Below are positions 54,601 to 63,248 of a DNA stretch of 64,000 bases, one piece after another; the stretch's first letter is position 1, and every line of letters starts with the position of its first letter. Made by a program: the position numbers and the translations under genes. Under the pieces are notes generated by a model, which was given only the letters and a program-made list of their open reading frames with translations, was not told the DNA's origin and searched no databases. The stretch is from Tethya wilhelma (lineage: Eukaryota; Porifera; Demospongiae; Tethyida; Tethyidae): positions 21,294,868 through 21,358,867 of the forward strand of contig CAXIPT010000001.1 in the NCBI GenBank assembly GCA_964030475.1, given 5' to 3'.

Positions 54601-57600
54601 TGTCAACAGCTCTAGTAACCTTGAGTTGTGGATTGTTGAGTGCTTCTTGTACCTGTTTTAACCTGGCAGACCTGACTGGTGATGAATGAAAGAAATTATA
54701 CAAGGTAAGAAGACGATCTTTGACTTTCTTAAGGTATTTAACATCACTTGAGGCTTGTCCACTAGCCAAGGCTAATCTATGACAAATGCAGTGGACCGAG
54801 ATCATCTGACTATTAAGAGCACCCAGTCGCGTAGCCACACCAGTACGACAGCCAACCATGACACTTGCTCCATCACTTCCAAATGATGACATGTTTTCGA
54901 TGCTTAGGTTTGAAGACCGAAGGTAAGTAATAATAGCATCTGTTATTGTTGCAGCCGTACCATCTTCAAGGTCACCAATATGCAAAAAACATGACGTTAA
55001 TTTCCCCTCACCTACTGCTCTTCCATAAAGGACAAGCTGCTTGAGAACACTGATGTCAGTAGACTCATCAACTAACAAACTGAAGTAAGAGCTCTTTGTC
55101 ATTAGACTTAGAACATCTTCTTTTACCATCTCATTTATAACCCCAAGAAATTCGTCCACAATTTGTGGAGAAGTGTAGGTAGCATTTCGACCAACTCTTA
55201 AAGCTTTAAAATACTCACATCCAAGGTTTTCTGCCAATTGCAATAGACTTGGGTACGTAGTCGTATGTGCGATTTCATTTTTACATAGCCAATAGATACA
55301 TTTGCAACATCCAATGGCAGCTTTCATTTCAAGACTAATAGCATCAGACAAAGCTTTCTCAATACCACCTGCAGTAGATTCTGCCTTTGCTGAAATGGCT
55401 GCCTTGTGCATAGAACTTTTTCCATGCTTGACAATTTTGTCTTTTCTCAACGTATAACAAGGAATAGTAGACCAGCTACCTTTACCATTTCGTGGGGTCT
55501 TTCCATACACAGAGCACACTTTACACTTTAGGCCAGTCTTACCATCATCAACTGTGCGCTCAAGCCAATCGAACTCTTTCAACCAATACGGATTGAATCC
55601 ACTTTTTCTGTGGTGGCCAGACTCTTTACCGCGCCTTACTGAATGTAATTTTTGTTTCTTTGGCGGAGGTTCCACGCCGTCTTCAACTTCAGAAATAGAG
55701 TCGTCACTCGATTCAACATTCGAAGCGGATTGAATATTGACTGTTTCTTCGGGTTCTGTGCTAGTTGTCCTTGTGTCACTACTGCTGCTACTCCTATAAA
55801 ACCTTTTCAAAGACGACTGCATTGCCATTCTATACTTGAACAGGCTAGCTAGCTTTTGCGTGCACGTGGCAATTAAACACGTGATAGAAAAAGGGGCGGG
55901 TGCGATTCAAATACGGGCGGAGTCAAACTTTCCTAGGGCGCGAAAAAAAAAAAAGCGGCGCAGCGCCCTCGTTAAACGCTTTAGCTAAATCGCTGCACTA
56001 TAGCACTTGCATACACGTGTTCAGTGACATCAATAGGTTAAAGATCATCAAATCCAAACATTAAAAAAAAATTAGTGCCAAATTGGCACCGTTTTCATCT
56101 GGCGAAATGATGCTTAATTGGCTGTTATTCTACAGTAACTGTTTGCGCTTTGCAAAACTAATCGTCAAAACTAATGGATATTAAATTCTAATCGATGTCA
56201 AATTAATCAATGTTAAATTCTGATTGATGTCAAAAAAATTAATGTCAAATACTAAACCATGTTAAAACCAATCAATATAACACTAATTGATGTCAAATTA
56301 TGATCAGTGTCAAAACATATCAATGTTGAATTTTAATTGATGTCTAATTCTGATCGATGTTGAATTTTGATCGATGCCAAAACTTCATCGATGTCAAATT
56401 TAAATGATGTTAAAACCTATTGATGTCAAATTCTGATCGATGTCAAACTTTATCAATGTCAAATTTAATTGATGTTAAAACTGGAATTCGGATCGATATC
56501 AAAACTTATTGATTTCAAATTCTGATCGATGTCAAAACCTATCAATGTTGAATTCTGATCGATGTCAAAACCTATTGATGTCAAAATTTAATCGATGTTA
56601 AAACTGTTGAATTCTGATCGATGTCAAAACTTATCGATGTTAAATTTTGATCGATGTCAAAACTTTATCAATGTCAACTTCTGATCGATGTCAAAAACTT
56701 ATCGATGTCAAATTCTAATCCTATTGATGTCAAATTCTGATCGATGTTAAAACCTATCAATGTTGAATTTTGATCAATGTCAAATTTAGTTGATGTTAAA
56801 ACCTACCGATGTCAAATTTTGATCGATGTCAAAACCTATCAATGTTGAATTTTGATCGATGTCAAAACCTATCAATGTTGAATTTTGATCGATGTCAAAA
56901 CTTTATCAATGTTGAATTTTGATCGATGTCAAAACTTTATCAATGTTGAATTTTGATCGATGTCAAAACTTTATCGATCTTGAATTTTGATCGATGTCAA
57001 AACTTTATCGATGTCAAATTTAATCGATGTTAAAACCTATCGATGTCAAATTCTGATCGATGTTAAAACTTATCAATGTTGAATTTTGATCTATGTCAAA
57101 GCTTTATCGATGTCAAATTTAATCGATGTCAAAACTTTATCGATGTCAAATTTAATCGATGTTAAAACCTATCAATGTCAAATTCTGATCAATGTCAAAA
57201 AACTTTATCAATGTCAAATTCTGATCGATGTTAAAACCTATCGATGCTAAAATTCGATCGATGTCAAAACTTTATCGATGTTGAATTTTGATCGATTTCA
57301 AATTTAATCGAGATTAAACCTATCGATGTCAAATTCTGGTCGATGTCAAAACCTATCAATGTTGAATTTTGATCAATGTCAAAACTTTATCGATGTCAAA
57401 TTCTGATCAATGTTAAAAACCTATCGATGTCAAATTCTGATCGATGTTAAAACTTATCAATGTTGAATTTTGATCTATGTCAAAGCTTTATCGATGTCAA
57501 ATTTAATCGATGTCAAAACTTTATCATTGTCAAATTTAATCGATGTTAAAACCTATCGATGCTAAATTTCGATCGATGTCAAAACTTTATCGATGTTGAA

Positions 57601-60600
57601 TTTTGATCGATGTCAAATTAATCGAGGTTAAACCTATCGATGTCAAAACCTATCAATGTTGAATTTTGATCAATGTCAAAACTTTATCGATGTCAAATTC
57701 TGATCAATGTTAAAAACCTATCGATGTCAAATTCTGATTGATGTCAAAACCTATCGATGTCAAATTCTGATCGATGTTAAACCTATCGATGTCAAAACCA
57801 ATCGATGTCAAATTCTGATCGATGTTAAACCTATCGATGTCAAATTCTGATCGATGTCAAAACTTTATCGATGTCGAATTCTGATCAATGTTAAAAACCT
57901 ATCGATGTCAAATTCTGATTGATGTCAAAACCTATCGATGTCAAATTCTGATCGATGTTAAACCTATCAATGTCAAATTCGAATCGATGTCAAAACTAAT
58001 TGATGTCAAATTCTGATCGATGTCAAACTTTATCGATGTCAAATTTAATCGATGTCAAAACCTATCAATGTCGAATTCTGATCAATGTCAAAACTTATCA
58101 ATGTCAAATTCTGATCGATGTTAAAACCTATCGATGTTGAATTTTGATCAATGTCAAACTTAGTCGATGTCAAAAACTATCGATGTCAAATTTTGATCGA
58201 TGCCAAAACCTATCAATGTTGAATTTTGATCGATATCAAAGCTTTATCGATGTCAAAACTTTATCGATGTCAAATTTAATCGATGTTAAAACCTATCAAT
58301 GTCAAAATTAATTCTGATCAATGTCAAAATCTATCAATGTTGAATTTTGATCAATGTCAAATACTGATCGATGTCAAAAAACTTTATCAATGTCAAATTC
58401 TGATCGATGACAAATTTAATCAATGTTAAAACCTATCAATGTCGAATTCTGATCAATGTCAAAACTTATCGATGTCAAATTCTGATCGATGTTAAATGTT
58501 AAATTTTGATCAATGTCAAATTCTGATCGATGTCAAAACTTTATCGATGTCAAATTTTGATCGATGTTAAAACCTATCGATGTCAAATTCTGATCGATGT
58601 CAAACTTTATCGATGTCAAATTTAATCGATGTCAAAACCTATCAATGTTGAATTCTGATCAATGTCAAAACCTATCGATGTCAATTTCTGATCGATGTTA
58701 AAACCTATCGATGTCAAATTCTGATCGATGTCAAAACTTTATCGATGTCAAATTCTGATCAGTGTTAAAACCTATCGATGTCAAATTCTGATCGATATCA
58801 TAACCTATCGATGTCAAATTCTGATCGATATTTAACCTATCGATGTCAAATTTGAATCGATGTCAAATTCTGATCGATGTCGATGTCAAAACCTATCAAT
58901 GTTGAATTCTGATAGATGTCAAAACCTATCGATGTCAAATTCTGATCAATATCGATGTCAAATTCTGATCGATATCAAAACCTATCGATGTCAAATTCTG
59001 ATCGATGTTAGACCTATCGATGTCAAATTTGAATCGATGTCAAATTCTGATCGATGTCAAATTTAATCGATGTCAAAACCTATCAATGTTGAATTCTGAT
59101 CGATGTCAAAACCTATCGATGTCAAATTCTGATCGATGTTGAAACCTATCGATGTTAAAACGGTTGAATTCTGATCGATGTCAAATCCTATCGATGTTGA
59201 ATTTTGATCGATGTCAAAACTTTATGAATGTTGAATTTTGATCGATGTCAAAACTTATTGATGTTGAATTTTGATCAATGTCAAAACCTATCGATGTCAA
59301 ATTCTGATCGATGTCAAACTTTATCAATGCCAAATTTAATCGATGTTAAAACTTATCGATATCAAATTCTGATCATTGTCAAAACCTATCGATGTTGAAT
59401 TCTGATCGATGTCAAACTTTATCCATGTCAAATTTAATCGACGTTAAAACTTATCGATATCAAATTCTGATCAATGTCAAAACCTATCGATGTCAAAGAC
59501 TTTATTGTTGTCAAATTGAATCGATGTCAAATTCTGAGCGATGTTAAACAGTTGAGTTCTGATCAATGTCAAAACTTACTGATGTTAAATTTTGATACAT
59601 GTTAAAACCTATCAATGTCAAATTCTGATCGATGTCAAAACTTTATCGATGTTGAACTCTGATCAATATTAAAACTTTATCGATGTCAAATTTAATCGAT
59701 ATTAAAACTTATCGATGTCGAATTCTAATCGATGTCAAACTTATCAATGTTGAATTTTGATCGATGTTGAATTCTGATCGATGTCAAAACTTATCGATGT
59801 CAAACTTAATCAATGTTAAAACTTATCGATATCAATGTCAAAACCAAGCTAAGCTAAGCTACCTAGCTATGACATCCATGCTAGAATCAATTTGATAGTG
59901 GCTTATTGTGTAGGTGAAAAGTGATTGCTCATGATCATTCTGCAAAAGTACAGCAAGCAGGCTATTAACTCTGGTGTTAGGCTGTTAGCTAGAGTATATA
60001 TGGCAACCAGTGAGTACTCCAGAGGCTAGAGTTCTATGCGTGCTTTAGCGCTTGCACTTTAGCTCTGGTGCTTGCATGCACGCGTTCAGTGACATAAATG
60101 GGTAAAGGTCATCAAATTCAAAAGTATAACTGAAACACAATTATTGCCAAATTGGCACTATTTTCATCTGGTGTTATGATACTTAATTGGCTGGCTACTT
60201 CAACAATTTTCAGTCCTACATGATTACATGCCTTGCGCTAAGGCACTCGGCAAAAAGATGATACCTTATACTTAAAAACACACAATCATACTCATGTTCA
60301 GCACTTGTAACTGTAACCAACTATGACCAAATGTTATCTGCTTAATCTACTGTAATTTGAATTTTGCATACAATACAAATAGTGTTTGACATAAATGACT
60401 GGTGAGAACATTCAACATAGCTGCTTTATTCACACAAAAAAAGGGAAAAACACGCAATAAAAAAAACAACAAAAGAAAACATTGGGATGAAAAAAATGTG
60501 TTGGCCGGAAGTCGAACCCGGATCTATTACTTGGAAGGCAACAATGCTAACCGTTACACCACCAACACCTGGTGAATTATAACAGTTTTTATTTGTGAGG

Positions 60601-63248
60601 GTGTATTATAGATGTGTGGTGCTCATTGAGAAAAAGAGGCGAAAAAAATGCGTAGGCCGGGAGTCGAACCCGGATCTATTGCTTGGAAGGCAACAATGCT
60701 AACCGTTACACCACCAACGCTTGGTGAAAGGTTAACATGACTTTGGCTGATTAGTACTTTAGAAAAAGAAGCCACAAGGCAACCATTGTTTGTCCTGGGT
60801 AATCAACAGTTAGAGTGGTGAGTGGGCACTTCAGAGACATGTGACAGACGCCATATGTAAACACACTACACAAATAAAGACAACACTGGAGTAACCAGTT
60901 CCCAGTCAAGCGTTGGTGGTGTAACGGTTAGCATTGTTGCCTTCCAAGCAATAGATCCGGGTTCGACTCCCGGCCAACGCATCTTTTTTTTTCACCACTT
61001 TTTGTTGAAGCCACCACACACCTATACACCCTCACAACTGACAGCAACCAGATGTTGGTGATATAATGGTTAGCATTGTTGCCTTCCAAGCAATAGATCT
61101 GGGTTCGACTCCCGGCAAACGCATTACTTTTTTTTTTCCTTTTCCTACCATCACACATGGATCTCAAGGCAATTTTAGACCATATCACACACATATGGGT
61201 GGGATTGCAACCAATTCAAGATTACCCTCGATCATTTGTACACAATCACAAATAGATTGTGGGTAGCTAAGTATACACAAAGCAAGCTCCATGAGTACAC
61301 ATCAAAAAGGTAGCCTAAGATGTATGTAAATACCTTATTTTCTTGTCTGTAGAGACGTAGTATGAAAGCCTCCGTTGATGAATCAGTCACCCTAATAATA
61401 GAAATAAATTGTGCATTTGTAAACACCATTAAGAGCCTCCGTTAGTCATTGCAAGGAGGCCAGAAGGTGTATGCAGAAATGGACTCTTTCTTAGACCTGA
61501 GTGGTGCTTATGTTACAATCTTTTCCGCACGCTTAAAATAAATGCATATTCTGGTAAAGATTGTCAATGAAAAATGAAAAAAAAAGGCTACAGAAATGAC
61601 AATACATTAGCGGTTCTTTGGATCAATGTCAATACAAGTATTCTGTATCTCAAATTTTTATTAAAACATGACAATCTCTAATCACTTGAAAGCTCTTTTT
61701 ATGCTGACTACAATGGTATACGCTTTAGCCTTGTACGATAGATCAATATCCTACAATAGGTGAAAATATCTAGTTAGCTAGTACAAAGATGGCCAAAAAA
61801 GATCCTAGTATAATTGAATCTAGGAATACCCACTCTAATTTTGGATTTATGTCAACACAGGTCTTCTAAATAAGATTATATCTGTATCTCTTGCAAGTTT
61901 TTGAGTAAAATATGACAATCTATACATCATTTGAAAGCTCTTTAATGCTGATTACAATGGTACAAACTTTAGTTTTGTACGGCAAATCACTATCCCACAA
62001 TGGATGAAAATATCTAGAAAATACATAAAAGGCCACAAAAAGGCAAAATAAGATCCCATTATAATTGAATCTACGAGAGTCGAGCAAGACTGTGGCCTTC
62101 ACTGTTGCATTCAACATGATAAGAGCTTTCAAACAATATCCACTTTGTTGTGGTTTGGACAAAGTTGGCCCAACTTGGATCACAATCATAAATCTGTTGG
62201 ATTCATGTCAACACAGGTCTTCTAAATAAGATTTAATTCTGTATCTCAGCTAGGTTTTTGAGTAAACCATACCAATCTATGTATAATTTGAAAGCCCTTT
62301 TTATACTGATTACAATGGTACAAATTTTTGGTTTTGTACGTCAAATCACTATCCCACAAAAGGTGAAACTCTCTAACTAGTACAAAAAAAGGCCACAAAA
62401 AGGCCACAAAATATTCCATTATAATTGGGTCTACGAGAGTCAAGCAAGACTATGACCTTCACTATTGCATTCAGTGTGATGAGAGCTTTCAAATGATATC
62501 CATTTTGTTGTGGCTTAAACATTATTGGCCCGACTTGGGGCAAGCTACTGTAGGTCAGACACATGGATGTTGCATCAACAAACTCAATGTCATACAGTGC
62601 ACATACTTGTGGGCATTGAGTACAAGAATCCCAGCCACGTTCTCCACTGGGCACTGCCTTCTGAGCAGGTCCACCACCAGTATCCTCGATGTGATGAACA
62701 ACACACCACCTTGCAAATAGAGGGACTCCCTATAATTATCATGAAATGATTCCAATTAGTACACAGTCATATATTCAAAGCTACATGTAACAAAGCCAGG
62801 ATAAAGAATATTTTGTACTTAAATTTTGCGTGTGTTTAATTTTCATACACACAGTAGCAACGCAATATATTAGTAATGCGTAGTAAAAATTTTGACTGTT
62901 TAACTTTTTGCACACAGTGATGTGTAAGATAATTTCCTGCAATGTGAATTAATATTGGTTAAATTACGGTACAATGCTGAGCATCAAATAGAAATCATAG
63001 AAATTTCAAATTAAATTTCTGCATGCATGAACGCAATAGCAATTCACTTTGTGTGTGTGACACTCGTAACAATAACAATATAACTATGCAATTAATGAAG
63101 TCACACGCACATAACAAAATGGAACCACACGACATGCATGCATGCACACTTGACCCCTAGCTGACCTTTCTTTGGCATTGACTTCATTGTTGATTGTTTT
63201 GGGCAGCTGCACTACATCTTCAGCAGTCAAGGCCTCCACATAATACCT
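42092..63248 (-). CDS. ERCC4: DNA repair endonuclease XPF (partial: N terminus outside, middle exons missing)
   Basis: Catalytic subunit of the ERCC1-XPF structure-specific nuclease of nucleotide excision and crosslink repair, nuclear. Exons (5' to 3'): 63248-63166, 62727-62607, 61391-61334, 52376-52264, 51452-51413, [gap], 49235-49182, 48957-48882, 48718-48657, 48539-48505, 48303-48214, 47995-47931, 46893-46817, 46733-46580, 46508-46460, 46380-46229, 44580-44418, 44212-44150, 43971-43816, 43705-43619, 43545-43460, 43373-43286, 43216-43136, 43045-42986, 42902-42807, 42707-42664, 42260-42092. Helicase-like region: [41 protein letters not shown]. Nuclease core: [29 protein letters not shown] (GD...ERKxxxD), [13 protein letters not shown]-terminal helix-hairpin-helix: [15 protein letters not shown]. 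About 90 residues expected between the RHK and YLTQYDC exons are absent, next to the N at 49247. Introns carry tRNAs, transposons, a satellite and another gene. Confidence 0.9.
44745..44921 (+). repeat. tRNA-cluster flank, repeated inverted at 60721-60905
   Basis: From CTTTATTTGTCTAGTGTG through GTGTCTGTCACATGTCTCTG to TAACTTTTCAGCCAA, matching 60721-60890 in reverse complement at high identity. The dispersed copy therefore includes tRNA and flank. Confidence 0.8.
44922..44993 (+). tRNA. tRNA-Gly(UCC) 1
   Basis: 72 nt, closed by GCGTTGG/CCAACGC. Anticodon loop CTTCCAA with TCC at positions 34-36. T arm GGTTCGACTCC; T-run terminator follows. Lies in an XPF intron, antisense to XPF, first of seven in the array 44922-45866. 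Confidence 0.93.
45072..45143 (+). tRNA. tRNA-Gly(UCC) 2, slightly diverged
   Basis: As copy 1 but with GTAACAGT in the D arm, AAGTAATAGATCTGGG after the anticodon and CCAATGC in the acceptor (a G-U pair). Folding is still possible; function uncertain. Confidence 0.8.
45216..45287 (+). tRNA. tRNA-Gly(UCC) 3
   Basis: Identical in sequence to copy 1, followed by a T run. Confidence 0.93.
45361..45432 (+). tRNA. tRNA-Gly(UCC) 4
   Basis: Differs from copy 1 in GTGAAACGG in the D arm, GATTCCC in the T arm and CTAACGC in the acceptor (one G-U pair). Confidence 0.82.
45511..45582 (+). tRNA. tRNA-Gly(UCC) 5
   Basis: Differs from copy 1 only by GGTATAACGG in the D arm. Confidence 0.92.
45646..45717 (+). 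tRNA. tRNA-Gly(UCC) 6
   Basis: Identical to copy 1; T run follows. Confidence 0.93.
45795..45866 (+). tRNA. tRNA-Gly(UCC) 7
   Basis: Identical to copy 1. The downstream sequence (TGCCATTTC) differs from the TC-T-run that follows the others; a T10 run comes about 17 bp later. Confidence 0.9.
46957..47917 (+). mobile_element. Family-A repeat, copy in an XPF intron
   Basis: Matches 6028-7046 along its whole length in the opposite orientation: the palindromic TACGTACGGTAGTACGTA end, the central ATGCGCATGCGCATGCGC tract (47442-47459), and a 100-bp inverted repeat at the other end (47572-47625 against 47806-47915). It ends 14 bp from XPF exon 47995-47931. Confidence 0.75.
48551..48606. repeat. 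GA microsatellite
   Basis: (AG)n of about 50 bp in an XPF intron, 12 bp upstream of exon 48539-48505 in the transcribed direction. Confidence 0.9.
49389..51194 (+). CDS. Multipass membrane protein with Cys-rich ectodomain (family not recognised)
   Basis: Intronless, 601 aa from the ATG at 49389. An in-frame ATG at 49308 would add 27 mostly polar residues; the later start is chosen because a signal peptide ([21 protein letters not shown]) follows it. The ectodomain (about 22-165) has some 20 Cys, several N-glycosylation sites and an [15 protein letters not shown] motif resembling EGF/ephrin-receptor-like repeats. About seven to eight hydrophobic segments follow, at roughly 170-195, 205-225, 270-300, 320-345, 390-415, 455-475, 480-500, 505-530 and 545-570. 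The tail is acidic ([16 protein letters not shown]). The hydrophobic topology suggests a receptor or channel-like protein; no function is assigned. It lies on the opposite strand between two XPF exons, next to the N at 49247. Confidence 0.8.
   Translation: MKKLLPVSIVLLFLLATCTGCAETEKEDPCSNNETSPQNATLCPAWTSLVNNTCKCGKSLNGIVHCNSETLTVNIPLCYCITYNEKINTFVIGNCLFGCDGHRRNKTKSRIVYRFRYEIPLVTGEDSTADMNGKLCRNNRTGQLCGQCKEGFAPGAYSYTMDCVECKDYEYNWLKYIAVTFLPFTLFYILVVVFRVSASSGTLNGYILVCQTITAPGVYLSLYYSPFRHTDNLSNKAIKFVASFHGIWNLDFFRPAYRPFCLHPNASILHILALEYTTAIYPLVLILLTYMIVTLHDRHPLMVRLWKPFYKCFVFVRKEWDIKPSLINVFATFLLLSSVKVMNISFNLLTPVKLSDLNQTLLSQKYLYIDGSIEYFGREHLPFALLAIVALVIFNGIPFLLLCLYPFRCFHKCLNYIRLHNQVIICLQTFMDAFQGSYKTNPRDYRHFATIFYLIRIINVAFPVILWSNKALLIPATGAILLGVTLLIALMKPYRKTVHNFTNVLILVWLAIVSLGYPVYIYLEIMNHESTHLYRTVFLGTLLLSMLTFDVWFLCHLLLPKRITKYLVKFYNTKCCGPTVEAEAVLLPYHLDDVDGYEPID
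51195..52263. other. XPF intron sequence around exon 51452-51413
   Basis: Apart from that 40-bp exon, nothing coding is seen. A pyrimidine/CA microsatellite is at 51361-51404, a GCGCATGCGC motif at 52052-52061 and a GGGGCTCGCTCCGGCTCGCCCC hairpin at 52182-52202. Confidence 0.5.
52620..53260 (+). repeat. Interspersed repeat, family B copy 2
   Basis: Collinear with 2890-3780: TTCCAGTACAGTAGTA..., GGAATGGCACGGATGGCCCA, AACTCTGCAAAAACTGAGC, and later CCATTCCATCTTGTTTGC and TCATTTCATTTCCAATGT. Shorter in its middle than copy 1. It runs directly into the family-C repeat at 53258. Confidence 0.7.
53258..53428 (+). repeat. Family-C repeat, left part (split by the hAT element)
   Basis: TCCATGCTAGAATCAATTTG...CTTTAGCGCTTGCACTA, matching 59868-60052. 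It continues after the transposon at 55996-56135 (CACTATAGCACTTGC...TTAATTGGCTG). Confidence 0.8.
53429..55995 (-). mobile_element. hAT-superfamily DNA transposon, apparently intact
   Basis: 2,567 bp carrying one uninterrupted transposase gene. Ends are inverted: left CAGGGTTTTAGC, right GCTAAATCGCTG (reverse complement CAGCGATTTAGC, 10 of 12 matching). CACTA flanks both ends (53424-53428 and 55996-56000). Read less strictly, an 8-bp CACTNNAG duplication is also possible. The uninterrupted family-C copy at 59868-60195 has CACTTTAG at this point, so it represents the empty site. Confidence 0.8.
53594..55828 (-). CDS. hAT-family transposase with N-terminal zinc finger
   Basis: A single 744-aa frame. 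Acidic/Ser-rich N terminus; a TTF/BED-like zinc finger with ligands C102, C105, H135 and H141; a DDE-type catalytic core with [22 protein letters not shown] and VDTRWLSH; and a C-terminal hAT dimerisation region with [20 protein letters not shown]. Close in layout to the hAT relatives domesticated in animals as ZNF862-like proteins, but here it sits inside terminal inverted repeats. No stop or shift interrupts it, so mobilisation is possible or recent. Antisense is not implied: it is on the same strand as XPF, within an intron. Confidence 0.9.
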   Translation of the reverse strand: MAMQSSLKRFYRSSSSSDTRTTSTEPEETVNIQSASNVESSDDSISEVEDGVEPPPKKQKLHSVRRGKESGHHRKSGFNPYWLKEFDWLERTVDDGKTGLKCKVCSVYGKTPRNGKGSWSTIPCYTLRKDKIVKHGKSSMHKAAISAKAESTAGGIEKALSDAISLEMKAAIGCCKCIYWLCKNEIAHTTTYPSLLQLAENLGCEYFKALRVGRNATYTSPQIVDEFLGVINEMVKEDVLSLMTKSSYFSLLVDESTDISVLKQLVLYGRAVGEGKLTSCFLHIGDLEDGTAATITDAIITYLRSSNLSIENMSSFGSDGASVMVGCRTGVATRLGALNSQMISVHCICHRLALASGQASSDVKYLKKVKDRLLTLYNFFHSSPVRSARLKQVQEALNNPQLKVTRAVDTRWLSHKAVVSTLLRSLASVLVFLYQQSDPTALGLYKVMATYSFFASLILLEEVLSAVNRLSISFQKSSIDLTTVSPLLNSTVDTLKKIKQETADCFKKKVMDLISKTTKEASDLDLSADHESDNSDSETESQIDLIVKVNEGEPEKFETRVRQQFVDKVITNITERFPHVSIIEAFSIFDPSGMLQIPDSAKEYLTVLLEHYDTSGPMEINKADCEKEYSEFASFVKAHMVLKKCENLQQLAEAMLSRDSIVDLFPNISKLLVHALVLPVSTADCERCFSTMKRVKTSLRNRLSTNTLDKLLRIRIEGPELTEFNFSVAVKKWSAIRNRRLFNS
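55996..56162 (+). repeat. Family-C repeat, right part
   Basis: Continues the repeat interrupted at 53428: CGTGTTCAGTGACAT, GCCAAATTGGCACCGTTTTCATCTGG, CTTAATTGGCTG. The same run is at 60085-60195. The satellite starts directly after it. Confidence 0.8.
56163..59847. repeat. 3.7-kb satellite of ATCGATGTCAAA monomers
   Basis: A tandem array of monomers of about 16-18 bp, alternating GATCGATGTCAAAACCT-type and ATCGATGTCAAATTCTG-type units, with variants ATCAATGTTGAATTTTG and TTTATCGATGTCAAATT. Many ClaI sites (ATCGAT). Higher-order blocks recur (for example 57400-57550 resembles 57040-57190). Both strands are rich in stops, so it is non-coding. It ends at GTCAAAACCAAGCTAAGC (59847). Confidence 0.93.
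59868..60195 (+). repeat. Family-C repeat, uninterrupted copy
   Basis: Complete version of the repeat split at 53258-53428 and 55996-56135, in the same orientation. With the split copy it flanks the satellite as a direct repeat. Confidence 0.8.
60497..60568 (-). tRNA. tRNA-Gly(UCC) 8, variant
   Basis: Minus strand, 72 nt, acceptor GTGTTGG/CCAACAC (compensated pair), anticodon TCC. Variant AAGTAATAG after the anticodon and a T-arm GACTTCCGG (one G-U). In an XPF intron, sense to XPF. Confidence 0.8.
60649..60720 (-). tRNA. tRNA-Gly(UCC) 9
   Basis: Minus strand. As copy 1 except CCTACGC in the acceptor, which leaves one T-T mismatch. Its 5' flank matches that of tRNA 1, so it is the inverted counterpart of that copy. 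Confidence 0.8.
60910..60981 (+). tRNA. tRNA-Gly(UCC) 10
   Basis: Identical to copy 1; T run follows (60985-60992). Confidence 0.93.
61052..61123 (+). pseudogene. tRNA-Gly(UCC) pseudogene
   Basis: Same body and anticodon, but the acceptor ends read ATGTTGG and CAAACGC and do not pair properly. D arm changed to TGATATAATGG. Confidence 0.7.
61617..62545 (+). repeat. Tandem repeats of about 365 bp in an XPF intron
   Basis: Two good units (about 61829-62200 and 62201-62545) share TATGTCAACACAGGTCTTCT..., TTTGTACG-CAAATCACTATCC, and ACGAGAGTC-AGCAAGACT. A third, shorter and diverged unit precedes them (61617-61828). Open frames on the minus strand recur with the unit and are not taken as genes. 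Confidence 0.75.

Noticed and set aside
56163..59847. CRISPR-like array
   Set aside because: Monomers are contiguous with no unique spacers, in a eukaryotic intron; it is a satellite.
61920..62654. Repeated minus-strand frames as a gene family
   Set aside because: They recur with the 365-bp tandem unit inside an XPF intron, and one is fused in frame with an XPF exon by chance.
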